From contig NC_092571.1 of NCBI RefSeq assembly GCF_037975245.1, forward strand, positions 3,142,501 to 3,206,500: a stretch of DNA of 64,000 nucleotides, in the 5' to 3' direction. Positions 1 to 10,505 of the stretch are shown in pieces; the stretch's first letter is position 1, and the number at the start of each line of letters is the position of its first letter. The position numbers were made by a program, and so were the translations under genes. Below the pieces are notes generated by a model. The model saw only the letters and a list, made by a program, of their open reading frames with translations, was not told where the DNA came from and did no database searches. The stretch is from Apostichopus japonicus. Its lineage: Eukaryota > Echinodermata > Holothuroidea > Aspidochirotida > Stichopodidae.

Positions 1-393
1 TTTTTCTCCTCTAAGGCTGCCCGAACTTTTCAGGACTTTTGCCCGAATTTCTTGTCCTCTGTAAATTTGGGGGCCAGTCTGCCCCCCTGCCCCCCCCCCG
101 CCTCCTACGCCTATGGACCCACAGGAGATGCGATCAGGTCGAACATGACGTGTGCCGGGTTGACAATCTTCAAAAAGGTTATGGATGGAAAAAAACTATT
201 AGGAAATACTTGGCTCTCAGGCCAAAAGTGTACATCTGGTTGGTCATTTCAAGCCCGAGAAGTGCCGTTTCCGGTGATCTGGGGGGTATCAAAACCAGAA
301 ATTTTCTTGTACGCTGCGCGCCAACCGATGGTGGCGCTCCGCTTAGATAGTAATTCGCGCCCCCCGGGTTAGAAAATCCTGGATACGCGCCTG
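1..393. mobile_element. Partial hAT-like MITE, cut by window edge
   Basis: The right end (378-393) reads CCTGGATACGCGCCTG, the same terminal repeat that closes the complete element at 1352-1651. Inside, 258-352 is a ~95-bp core shared with three other copies in the window (about 1498-1592, 11759-11853, 12087-12181). The left terminus lies outside the window, so no target-site duplication can be checked. The open reading frames here are C-rich shadows and not genes. Confidence 0.6.
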
Positions 394-1343
394 TTATATG
401 AAATAGATCAATATATTTCAGAAACTTGACTTTGTTTTCTCAAAGTTATTTTTCCAGTACAGTTTAAACAACAACAAAATATACAAATATTTTCTAAATA
501 TGGGAAAAAGAAGTAAGTCGATGAATTCTATCAATGAACGTATATCGATATTTGTACACTGCAGAATGAAATTTTGGATTAGGATAAGTTGATCGCTTTT
601 ATCGTGATTTTTTTCAGTTCATCCCATAACAAACCTTCCCAGGACCACATCTAATTTGTGAAGGTGAACTCACAATGGAAGAATTAAATCTTTCCTTATT
701 TTCTATGTCTAATTGTAAATCGCCGGGTTCCGATGGTCTCCCCTCTGAATTTTATAAGACTTTTTTTGGGGTTGTTAGTGCTTAAAAGTAGTCAAAATAG
801 GCCCCAAATGTTAGCATGCTATAATTGCTATAAGTTTTCAAAAAGTACTTTCCTGGAGGTATATACTCTCCAAATTGTTCTCAGACAGGATGACTGAATG
901 TCCCAGTAAGGAAATTTTTCTCGAAGATTGTAATAAATACAGTTTAAGAAGTTTCACCAAAAGGTGACCATAATTGAATATCTAGCATATTTGGGACCAA
1001 TACAGCATACCTTTAAGGTGCCTGACAGACAGTTCGGATATCAAATCACGTGGAATAATACCTGTATCAAAGTAAACAACGATATTATTTTCTACCGTTT
1101 TATGTTTGAGAAGTGTGTTCTCTATTAACACGATATAAAGTTGAACCATAAAGACCTCAAGGCAAGTACTTTTGAATACTTCTATCAAATTATAGCGTGC
1201 TATAATTTGGGTCCTATAAAGGCTACCTTTAAAGGAAGCATTTTGCCAAGAGCGAACAACGTAAGTGTTCAAGAAATTACTTATATTATGAATATCTGTA
1301 TATTTGCAATTGCAGCTAAACAGGAAACATTTACCAAAACCAG
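394..1343. other. Non-coding stretch, no gene seen
   Basis: AT-rich DNA without a convincing open frame. A short patch near 690-780 resembles the end of a LINE-type reverse-transcriptase frame (Ser-Pro-Gly-Ser-Asp-Gly-Leu-Pro) but is too short to call. Confidence 0.5.
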
Positions 1344-1351
1344 CCAGGGAA

Positions 1352-1651
1352 CAGGCGCGTAGCCAAGGGGGGGGGGCGAAGGGGGCAGCCGCCCGGCCCC
1401 CCCCCCTTGAGCTTATTTTTTACAAAATTTTTTAAGGCTTTTATGATATCGCTAGAATTTTCAAAAGAGAAAATGCTTAGATGCAACTAACAAGGCATGG
1501 GAAGTGCCATTTCCGGCGATCTGGGAGGCATTTACAGCCAAAATTTTCTTGTACGCTTCGCGCCAATCATGGTGGCGCTACGCTTAGATAGTTTGCAATG
1601 CAGAATCTACAGTTTCGCCCCTCCCTTGGCAAATTCCTGGCTACGCGCCTG
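1352..1651. mobile_element. hAT-type MITE, 300 bp, with 8-bp target duplication
   Basis: The element starts CAGGCGCGTAGCCA and ends with its inverted copy (TGGCTACGCGCCTG). It is flanked on both sides by CCAGGGAA (1344-1351 and 1652-1659). An 8-bp duplication is the hAT hallmark. A G-run follows the left terminus, and the ~95-bp shared core lies at 1498-1592. There is no transposase, so it is non-autonomous. Confidence 0.85.
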
Positions 1652-2389
1652 CCAGGGAAGAATCAGGGAACAATTTCCAGTAGCCAGACCTTTCATTGAT
1701 AAAGCGGTGGGCCCAAGTACATTTTAAACCTGCAATGAAGGAATCCATGTGAATAACATTTAGTCGTCCTCTGCTAATAGGTTAATCATGGTATATCACA
1801 ATTAATAATATCCTGATTATTTCCACAAATTTAGTATCTGCTTCAGGGGAGAAAGCTTGGGCGGGTAACTAATGGCGAAAAGGTCCTCGCGATTAGTAGT
1901 TAATACTCCTAGCATGGTGACATTGCCTTGTGACCATGTAACAGCAAAGTCATCGATAAAAACGGGCTATGATTTAACATAGGCCTATGGAAAAGGTTAG
2001 GTCTGTCATACATAACAACAATTTACCTCTCCATTCATTCCGACAATAGTTTTCTTCGTCATGGTAGCTGTGGGTCTCTTGAAGGAAAGTAATGTCGAGT
2101 TTTTGGGCATGAATAAAAGCAATCAATATATCAATATATTTCAGAAAACTATATATTTTTTCAGAGTTATTTTACTAGCCCGTGTTCGAATTCCGGTGGA
2201 GGATGGAAGTTTTTTCACTGTTCTGAATTTTCCAACTCACTACGATTTTAATTATATATATATTCCTTTGCCTTTTTCGTTTACCTCCATTTCATTAACA
2301 AAGTCTGTTCAAAGTATATTTTTCGAGATCCGGCTTTAGGAATCACAAATGATGATTTCGAGTCGCTTAGCACCATGTTTAATCTCTAG
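1652..2389. other. Non-coding stretch, no gene seen
   Basis: No homology-bearing frame, RNA gene or clear repeat was recognised between the MITE and the retrotransposon LTR. The small open frame at 2061-2339 has no recognisable domain. Confidence 0.5.
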
Positions 2390-2869
2390 AGTAAGGCAAA
2401 TATGTCTGTGCTGCCCTCACTCGCGTTGAATATGCTTGCTAGACAACCAGCTAACCAAAAATGAGGCAAAGACAGGTGTAGAGTTCTGTATTTCCCCACT
2501 TGTATTTATGTGGTAAAAGGACTATTACTTTGCCAGGACAAAAACTGTTAATCCAAAAGAGAGGCTTGTAGGCGAATAAAACAGTGTTGCCACTAATACA
2601 CAAAAACTGGATACTGTTGCGTACAACCTGCTAAATCAAACTGTCTCAAACAACTGAACTAATGTGAAAATTGCAGGAATAGCTGAGGGAGAAAATCTCA
2701 AATCTGACCTTAGACAGCCTTTTACGATCACAGACTGAAAGGTATGTCGCACAGTGGCCGGACTAATGTGACCCCTGAGACCTTATATCAAGACCAGCTT
2801 TCCATCTAAGGATGACGGACACTTAATTACTTACAGGTGCAATAACTGTAAATATTAAAGGGCATGACA
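2390..2869 (-). repeat. 3' LTR of the BEL/Pao element (far end uncertain)
   Basis: Read on the minus strand, the integrase frame is followed by an untranslated stretch, a purine tract (AAGAGGGGAG, about 2870-2880) and then TGTCATGCCC at 2869. That is the usual order of polypurine tract and LTR start. The far boundary is a guess from typical LTR length. No matching 5' LTR was found in the window. Confidence 0.45.
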
Positions 2870-2952
2870 CTCCCCTCTTGGCGTAGGAAAAGTACGCCAC
2901 TAATCTAACTAACTAATAATAGCAACATTATAAGGTACAAAAAGTAAACATA

Positions 2953-4407
2953 CTACTCTTTGTCAACTCCCTCGGACAAAAGGAAAACAACTTGCGTCAC
3001 TGGTCTAAGGAAAGTGTTTACGTTCCCTTGCTTCGATTTCCTCAACTCTACCTTCCTGACATGTCCATCTCTGCTGTGTAAAGTGTAGGTTACCATCCCG
3101 ACATGCCACTCGTTCCTCGTAGCTTGGTCGTCTTTCAGAAGGACGATGTCTCCCTTCTTGAGGTTGTGTTTTTCCTCCGTCCATTTTCTGCGGCTCTGCA
3201 AGGTGCTCAGGTAATCTCTCTTCCATCTCTTCAAGAAGGCATCAGCGAAGCACTGAACTTGCTTCCACTGTTTTGTATAAATGTGGGTGGTGTCCATGTT
3301 TCCCGAAGGAGCGGACAATGGGTCTGCCTTTTTCGTTAGTAACATAAATGGTATCAGCACTGCTGGCATGTCTGGATCAGTAGATACTGGAACCAGGGGT
3401 CTCGCGTTGGTTACAGCCATGACTTCGGCCATAAGGGTGCAGAGGACTTCATTGGTGAGACGAGTTGTTTCCTTCTGAAGGAGCATTGCGTTAAGAATTT
3501 TACGAGCAATATCGATCATCCTCTCCCAGGCGCCGCCCATGTGTGATGAGTGTGGAGGATTGAATATCCATGTGCAGCCTTTACCTCGGAGATAGTTGAG
3601 TACGTCTGGTTTATCAACATTGAGGTTCAGATCCTTGCACGCACCTACAAAGTTAGTTCCTCTGTCTGACCGTAGGATTTTTGCAGGTCCACAAATTGAG
3701 AATAACCTGCGGAGTGCGTTGATCAGACTAGAGGCGGACAATGATTCCAAGACCTCAATGTGTACGGCTCTGGTGGGCATGCATGTAACCAGAACAAACC
3801 ACCGCTTGCTGTCAGCGCTGCCACCTCTGGTGCGTCCAGTCACGAAGTTCCATGGCCCGAAGACATCGAGGCCAACACTGGTGAAGGGTAGACCAGGGTT
3901 GGCTCGATCTGCTGGCAAGTCCGCCATCTTCTGGGTTTGAAGTGTACCCCTTAACCTGCGGCATATGACACACTTATGTATGATGGCTGATACTAGGCCA
4001 TTGCTTCCCACAATCCAATAGCCTGCTGTTCGAATGGCCCCTTCTGTTATATATCGCCCTCGGTGCGCTACCTGTTGGTGGTAGTGCCAGACGATTAGAA
4101 CGGCGATATGGTTCGAACGTGGAATGACTACTGGGTGCTTCCCTGGTTGAGTCAAGTATTCTAATGGTAAACACCCACCTACACTTAGGACACCATCTTT
4201 GTCCAAGACAGGGTTTAATTTTATGATTGGGCTATCGTTCGATATCGGTCGGCCTTTTATGATACAAGTCACCTCTTCGAGGTATATTTCTTGTTCTACA
4301 CAACGAATGATGGTAGATCTTGCTCGAGACATTTCAACAGGTGTGCAAAACATCTGGAGGTTCTTTCCAATCTCCTTGACCTTGTTTCTTGAACGATAAT
4401 ACGACAC
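2953..4407 (-). pseudogene. BEL/Pao pol: integrase region
   Basis: An open frame of 484 codons. In order it has an H2C2 zinc-binding segment (His-Tyr-His ... Cys-Val-Ile-Cys), then the integrase catalytic core with Asp in LDVFGPW, Asp in RSDRGTNF and Glu in GGAWERM, then a basic C-terminal domain of the kind found in BEL/Pao integrases (KKGDIVLL). The triad is intact, but the frame is cut off from the RNase H frame upstream (4408-4633 is not continuous with it), so the polyprotein cannot be made. In life the domain inserts element cDNA into the host chromosome. Confidence 0.9.
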
Positions 4408-4633
4408 GGATGAGGCCGGCGATGGTTCAGCAGAGTACTTGGCAACTAGAAAACGTTGAAGTGTTGTGACCCTAGCTGTAGGTTGTCGACCTTAGTGAGC
4501 AGAATTTTCACCTCTGGTCGGATTTCTGCGTCTCTTTCGGGCTCTACGAGGTCGAAGTCATTCGTTTCGAACAGTTCTAACTCTTTCATATGGTTCAGGA
4601 TCTTTGGACCTGAAAACCAAGCACTATAGAGAG

Positions 4634-5350
4634 TTAATCAGGTACCAATGTTTGCCTTGAAGCTAGATCTGCTGGATTATGTTTTGCGGGTACATAATGC
4701 CACTGGTTGGACTGAGTCGATTGCCTGATGCTTTTCACACGGTTGGTGACGTACACATAGAATCGTTTACTAGTATTGTTGATGTAACCAAGTGCAACCC
4801 TACTGTCGGTGAAGAATTTCACAGCATCAAACTTCACCTCAATCTCTTTGTTGATCAGCTCAAACATCTCTTTAGCCAACACCGCTGCATAAAGTTCTAG
4901 ACGGGGAAAAGTGTGGGCAGGTCGTGGTGCTAACTTGGACTTTTCCATCACAAAACCAACATGGGGGTTTCCTTCATTGTCAGTGGCTCTCAAGTAAGCC
5001 ACAGCCCAAATAGCTTTCTCTGAAGCATCTGCGAAGATACACAGCTCCTTTCGTCGAGTCGATAAGAGTGAATTTTTGGCGTAGCACCATGGTACACTCA
5101 GCTGTTGTAGGGCTTGTAATGAGTCTCTCCACTGATTGCACTCTTCCTCTTTGTCATGACTTAGAGGTGCGTCCCAGTCGACGCGTCTCGACGTCAGTTC
5201 CTTAACAAGAACTTTGCCATACAGGGTAACTGGTGCCACCAAGCCTAGCGGGTCATACAGGCTATTGACTGTAGATAGGATACCTCTGTCTGTGAAAGAT
5301 TTATCCTTACATGAACTTTGAAGGCAAAGGCATCGGTCTCCAAGTTCCAT
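4634..5350 (-). pseudogene. BEL/Pao pol: RNase H region
   Basis: An open frame of 238 codons. It begins in the connection between reverse transcriptase and RNase H (SLYDPLGLVAPVTL is the typical Pao signature). It continues into the RNase H fold with the acidic residues in FADAS, the PRLELYAAVLA helix and the FFTDSRV motif. It overlaps the preceding YVDD-containing frame in a different register (5245-5350), which marks a frameshift, and it stops before the integrase frame. Confidence 0.85.
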
Positions 5351-6405
5351 AAGATTCCTAGGCTGCGTTGAGTAGGAAAGGGATCGTTTGTAAGGTCAAT
5401 GTTCTGTAGATCTCTGGCTCGGTCACCTGGCTCAAAGGCTTCAATTACATCACGGTTATTGGACGCTATTTTGTGTAGGTTGATGTAGGATTCGGCTAGC
5501 ATCTTCCTTGTATTAGCAAGTAGGTCGATGGCTTCTTTTGCCGTTGCGACTGAAGTCAAACCATCGTCGACGTAGAAGTTTCTTTTTACGAATAGATTCA
5601 CATCTTCGACATAAGAGGCCTCACCTCGTCAGCTGCTTTGCGCATGCTATAGATGGCGACTGTTGGGGAAGGGCTGTTACCAAACAAATGTACATTCATA
5701 CGGTATTCTACGACATCTTACTCATGTCATTGTCCTTAAACCACATAAAACGAAGGAAGTCCCGATGTTCTGTTCGACAAAGAAACAGTAGAACAACTGT
5801 TGAATATCGGCCATAAACGCTGTCGGTTCTTTTCGAAACCTCATGAGCACCCCCACTAGTGAGTAATTGAGGTCTGGACCACTGAGAAGGACTTTGTTCA
5901 ATGATGTGCCTTTAAACTCTGCGCTAGAGTCGAATACCACACGAATTTGATCCGGTTTCTGTGGATTATGCACTCCAAACATGGGCAGGTACCAATGCTC
6001 CCTGTTGGTGTCTAAGAAAGGTGCAGGTTCTGCGTGTCCGTTATCAATCATCTTCTGCACAAACTCCAAGAATTGTTGTCTTTTCTTTGGGTTCTTCTCC
6101 AATGAATTTCGCAAGGATGCCAGGCGTTGTCGGGCTTGATCTTTGTTGCAAGGGAGGCGCTGTCTCAATGGTTTGAATGGAAGAGGCGCCAACCAACTGT
6201 GGTCTTTGTCTTTATGCACTTCCTTATACATGAGGTTTAGGAATGCTAGGTCCTCAATGGAGGCAGCCAGCTTCTCGTCATCCTTGGTTTTTTGGAAGAC
6301 TGATTGACCTAAGACTTCAACTTCAGGACCCCTTTTGTAACCTGTTGATACCGACATGGAGTTGGTGCAAGGTGTGTAGTACGAAGGTCGACCGTTGCGT
6401 AGCAC
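5245..6405 (-). pseudogene. BEL/Pao pol: reverse transcriptase, broken into two frames
   Basis: The N-terminal part (5722-6405) carries RVVFDSSAEFKG and the aspartate in FMADIQQLF, characteristic of Pao-type polymerases. The palm motif YVDD (in NFYVDDGLTS) lies in a second frame at 5245-5601. About 120 bases between them are out of register, so at least one frameshift separates the two catalytic halves. A further shift leads into the RNase H frame. The enzyme would copy element RNA to DNA; this copy cannot. Confidence 0.85.
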
Positions 6406-6492
6406 GTTAGTTTTGTATATGCTGGTGTTTGATGGTCGATGTGCGGTTCCTAGGCACGTCTCTCCAACGATTACCCATCCTAGGTCTAAACA

Positions 6493-7502
6493 CTATGCGT
6501 AAGGAGCTTCATGTGACCCGTTGATCTGGCCACGTACCTTGTATACGCGTAAAATGTCCCTACCTAGGAGTAGAAGGATCAGTACGTCTGGATCGACGGC
6601 TGGAATGTTATCAGCAATTTGTTTTAGGTGAGGGGGATGTCTGGCTCCTGCTGGGGAAGGAATTTCTTTCCTGTCGTCAGGTATTAATTCACACTCTTTC
6701 ACAGTAGGTAGGCGAAGCTTCACCGAGCCATCCAGCGACACTATGAACAGATTGATGGCTGCTCTTCCTGTGGTTTCTGTGGTTTCGGACATGTCCTCAA
6801 AGTATAAGAAACTGTGTTACATCGAAGGTTAAATTGGTCAAAGAGCTGAGACTTGGCGAGGGTCCCATTACTTTGCTCGTCCATAACTGCATATACTTTC
6901 ATTGCTTCGGCTTCTCTGTTTTCTGGGTACACCTTTACCATGCATATTTTTGCGCAGGAACGTCCTCCAAGGCGGCCATCACATACCTCAGTGCATGCCG
7001 AAGTGACAGATGCAGTGGTGTTTTCCAGCTGCTCCCCGCCGTCGTTTTGCAAAGATGACGTCCTTTGTTGATAAGGAGGAGAAGGTCCGGGATGTAGTGC
7101 TGTGACGTGTCTGTTACTACCACAATCAGAGCAATGGATGGTTTCCTCGCAGTTCCTGGCAATATGTAGAGATGAGGCACAACATTTGAAGCATATGCCG
7201 GCCTCCTTCAGAAATGCCCGTCGTTGGTCGATGTCTTTGTTCCTGAAGGTACAAAATTTCTTCAATAGATGAGGCCTGTTATGAATAGGGCATCGTTCAT
7301 CTGGGTTGTCGGTCTTGTTGAACTTTGGAGAGGCCTGGTCAACATAAGGTGTATCAATGTCAACCCCGGTCTTCCTTACGTTGATGGTTTGTCGGAAGCC
7401 AGATTTCAAAGCATCCTTTCTTGAAGTACATTGAAGGACTGCTGGTCTTCGTCTTCGATACGGTGACACATCCGCAAAAAGGGACAATATCTCACCACAC
7501 AC
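6493..7502 (-). pseudogene. BEL/Pao gag zinc knuckle and protease region
   Basis: The 6741-7502 frame has cysteine/histidine zinc knuckles (Cys-Phe-Lys-Cys-Cys ... His, then Cys-Ser-Asp-Cys). It is followed by the start of a retroviral-type aspartic protease domain (VMDEQSN, near 6870-6890). The protease continues in another register at 6493-6792 (LLLGRDILRVYKVRGQING), so a frameshift lies near 6.79 kb. An in-frame stop just before 6493 separates it from pol. The frame is open up to 7502, where LINE sequence takes over. Confidence 0.8.
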
Positions 7503-7509
7503 ACGTCAA

Positions 7510-7990
7510 GAGAATAACTAGTTAAATCTGACCCGAGTACTGATATAAGTGACAGGATTCACAGAACCACTGGAACTACCAATGAGGTCTGAAGGCAGAC
7601 TATTCCAATCCCTAATTGTATTTGGAAAAAAACTATACTTATAGCAATTGGTACTGGCATACAGTTGGCAGAAATGCATATCGTGCATGTTCCGACTCCT
7701 ACGCAGAGGCTTTCTTAGGCAGTCAATAGGGATCTGAGCCTGACCATAGATGCCCTTAGCAAATAAGATGATTCTACTTTGTCTGCGCCTCTCTGCCAAG
7801 GGCACCAGGTTTAGGTCCCGTAAAAGAGATGAGACAGAGCCAGGCTCTCTTGAATAATCTGAAGCGATGAAACGGGCTGCACGCCTCTGAATGTTTTCGA
7901 GGTTGTGCTGCAAGAAAGCTTGGTGGGGATCCCAGACAGAACTGGCATATTCCAATACTGGCAGGAGGAGACCTTTATATGCAGCTGGTG
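7510..7990 (-). mobile_element. 5'-truncated LINE fragment (end of ORF2) inserted in BEL gag
   Basis: The frame (7518-7955, plus a few codons to ~7990) reads EYASSVWDPH, then a run ending QRRAARF, and later IRDWNSLP. This is the standard end of a CR1/Jockey-type LINE reverse-transcriptase ORF. BEL gag homology lies on both sides (8000-8168 and below 7502). The copy is only ~480 bp, as expected for 5' truncation during target-primed insertion. A target-site duplication is not clear. Confidence 0.8.
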
Positions 7991-7999
7991 TGGGTGCTT

Positions 8000-8168
8000 A
8001 CCACAAAGCTCGGATCATTACCATTTTTGCTTGTTGACGAATGAATTCGGTAAACACTTTAAATGGACGGAGGAAATGGCACCACATGTTCCGTTTTATA
8101 ATGGGAGCCCCTCGTCATCCATCTTTCCTGAAGTTGCAGGTATGGTAACTTTTCCACAATGGGGCTCA
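8000..8168 (-). pseudogene. BEL/Pao gag fragment
   Basis: Minus-strand translation contains PIVEKLP, then a WMTRGSHYK-type segment, then VPFPPF and NDPSF. This is the conserved middle of the Pao-type gag domain (DUF1759 family). It sits between the LINE fragment and the satellite-bearing element and is too short to be a gene. Confidence 0.75.
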
Positions 8169-8215
8169 CCCCTTACCGAAATGCCAGATCTGGCTTTATA
8201 TCTGGTTTAATCTGG

Positions 8216-9110
8216 CCAGATCAAGTTTTATCTGTCCATATAAAGCCAGATATAACTGGATATAGAGTCAATCCAGATATGCAGATAAAGTTTTATCTGG
8301 CCATATAAAGCCAGATATGACTGGATAAAGAGCCAATCCAGATATGCAGATAAAGTTTTATCTGGCCATATAAAGCCAGATATAACTGGATATAGAGTCG
8401 ATCCAGATATGCAGATAAAGTTTTATCTGGCCATATAAAGCCAGATATAACTGGATATAGAGTCGATCCAGATATGCAGATAAAGTTTTATCTGGCCAAA
8501 TAAAGCCAGATATAACTGGATATAGAGTCGATCCAGATATGCAGATCAAGTTTTATCTGGCCATATAAAGCCAGATATAACTGGATAAAGAGCCAGTCCA
8601 GATATGCAGATCAAGTTTTATCTGGCCATATAAAGCCAGATATGACTGGATATAGAGTCGATCCAGATATGCAGATAAAGTTTTATCTGGCCATATAAAG
8701 CCAGATATAACTGGATATAGAGCCAATCCAGATATGCAGATCAAGTTTTATCTGGCCATATAAAGCCAGATATAACTGGATATAGAGTCAATCCAGATAT
8801 GCAGATCAAATTTTATCTGGCCATATAAAGCCAGATATAACTGGATATAGAGTCAATCCAGATATGCAGATCAAGTTTTATCTGGCCATATAAAGCCAGA
8901 TATAACTGGATAAAGAGCCAATCCAGATATGCAGATAAAGTTTTATCTGGCCATATAAAGCCAGATATAACTGGATAAAGAGCCAATCCAGATATGCAGA
9001 TAAAGTTTTATCTGGCCATATAAAGCCAGATATGACTGGATATAGAGTCAATCCAGATATGCAGATAAAGTTTTATCTGTCAATATAAAGTCAGGTATAA
9101 CTGGATATAC
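8216..9110. repeat. 65-bp tandem array, about 14 copies
   Basis: The unit begins ATCCAGATATGCAGAT and contains two facing copies of CCAGATAT/ATATCTGG-like blocks, so each unit is partly palindromic. Because 3 x 65 = 195, the array throws 63-codon open frames on the minus strand that are not genes. The same short blocks make up the ends of the host element. Confidence 0.9.
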
Positions 9111-9155
9111 ATCATGTTTATCCAGTTATACTTGACTTTATATTGACAGATAAAA
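9071..9155. repeat. Long imperfect hairpin at the end of the 65-bp array
   Basis: The left arm (TTTATCTGTCAATATAAAGT...) and right arm (...ACTTTATATTGACAGATAAA) pair over ~36 bp, with a loop of about ten bases near 9110-9120. One array unit has been copied in inverted orientation. Confidence 0.8.
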
Positions 9156-10433
9156 CTTTAAGACTGCATGCTCTTCCATAGTGTATTTTCATAGAGATTT
9201 ACATTGCACTATATTGTGGTACTGCACTTTGCATATATATTTCAAAAGTAAATCACTTACAGTGTATACACTAAGTCAAAGGGGGAATAACTATCTCTAT
9301 CTGGGTTGCTAGGCAACCACAGGGTCTTAGCTTGAAACAGGATGACTCAGAGGTTGATTAAGTGTGAAGGCCACTTTTGAACAATGGACATATGTGTTTT
9401 GATACTCTAGGAGTGAGATAGGAAAGGGAGCTATGTGTACACTAGTGTCCACATGGTAGGAGTAAAGAGCAGAAGGAAGTTTAACAGAAAGGATTGGTAC
9501 ATTAAGAAAAGGTGATGGAGATTCATAAATAATATCCTATTGATGTCAGGACATTGGCAAAGGTTTCTATAGTGAACTGAACAGTCAGAAGTAAGGAAGA
9601 AGTTTTTGGAACGGATGGCAACAAGGAACATATTTTGGGACTGAACTTCGATACTGAATGGAACATATATCGCCCTCCTGGAACTTATTTATTAAAGCAA
9701 ATATATTAAATAAAAGAATCGCACAATGCAATTTAGTATCAACATCTACAGGACCACAGAAGAATAAAGAACTCAACCTTCAAGTATTATTTTTGAACAG
9801 CGGTCATTTAATGACCATAGCAGTCGGATTAGGTAACAGCAAGGAGCTTGCACATTACATATTTCCACTTTGTTCCAATCCAGTTGAGTTCTAGAACACA
9901 GCTGTGTTTATATTTTGTGTGTGTCTTGCTCTCTGTATGGGTCTCCGTACCAGAACAGAGATAACTGATCACGCTGGAAAGTTAATATCAATGCTAGTCC
10001 AGTTTTGGCCACTTATTTCCTATTTGATTGACATTTTAGCCAGATATATTTTTTTATATCGGTCATATAAAAGTTTATCTGGATTTTCTTTATATCAACC
10101 AGATAAAGTTTTATCTGGCCCAGATATGGATGCAATAAAATTTAACTAGATCAAATTTTATATGGGCCATATAAAACTTTATCTGGATTTTCTTTATATC
10201 AACCAGATAAAATTGTTTCTGGCCCAGATATGGATGCAATAAAATTTAACCAGATCAAATTTTATATGGGCCATATAAAACTTTATTTTATATCAAGTTA
10301 TATCTGCCCAATTTTTTATCTGGCCAGATATAAATTCCAGATCTGCAGCAGATCTGGCCCAGATTGAAATTCCAGATCTGGGCCAGATATGGATTTTTAT
10401 ATCTGGCCCAGATCTGGGATTTCGGTAAGGGGT

Positions 10434-10497
10434 ACACCACGGGAAGTGTCTAGCCAAAGAAGACCTGGAAGCGTTCAATCATCCTTTGCACTCTGCA
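10434..10497 (-). pseudogene. BEL/Pao gag fragment between two insertions
   Basis: About 64 bp. It translates on the minus strand to a segment with the LPGLLWLDTSRG pattern of Pao-type gag, and follows from the piece at 12621-12784 once the intervening hAT-type element is disregarded. It also holds a stop codon. Confidence 0.65.
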
Positions 10498-10505
10498 ACT
10501 CTAGT

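Larger units (their letters stand above)
8169..10433. mobile_element. 2.3 kb terminal-inverted-repeat element carrying a 65-bp satellite
   Basis: The left end reads CCCCTTACCGAAAT followed by CCAGATCTGG; the right end is the inverted copy (ATTTCGGTAAGGGG at ~10420-10433). BEL gag homology resumes within a few bases on each side, so the ends are real insertion borders. The target-site duplication is at most 2-3 bases and not certain. Inside are the 65-bp array (8216-9110), a long hairpin (9071-9155), about 900 bp of unique DNA with no recognised protein, and degenerate array relics (10030-10400). No transposase was seen. Superfamily unknown. Confidence 0.75.

Noticed and set aside
8358-8744. 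Two minus-strand 63-codon open frames
   Set aside because: Periodic shadows of the 65-bp satellite.
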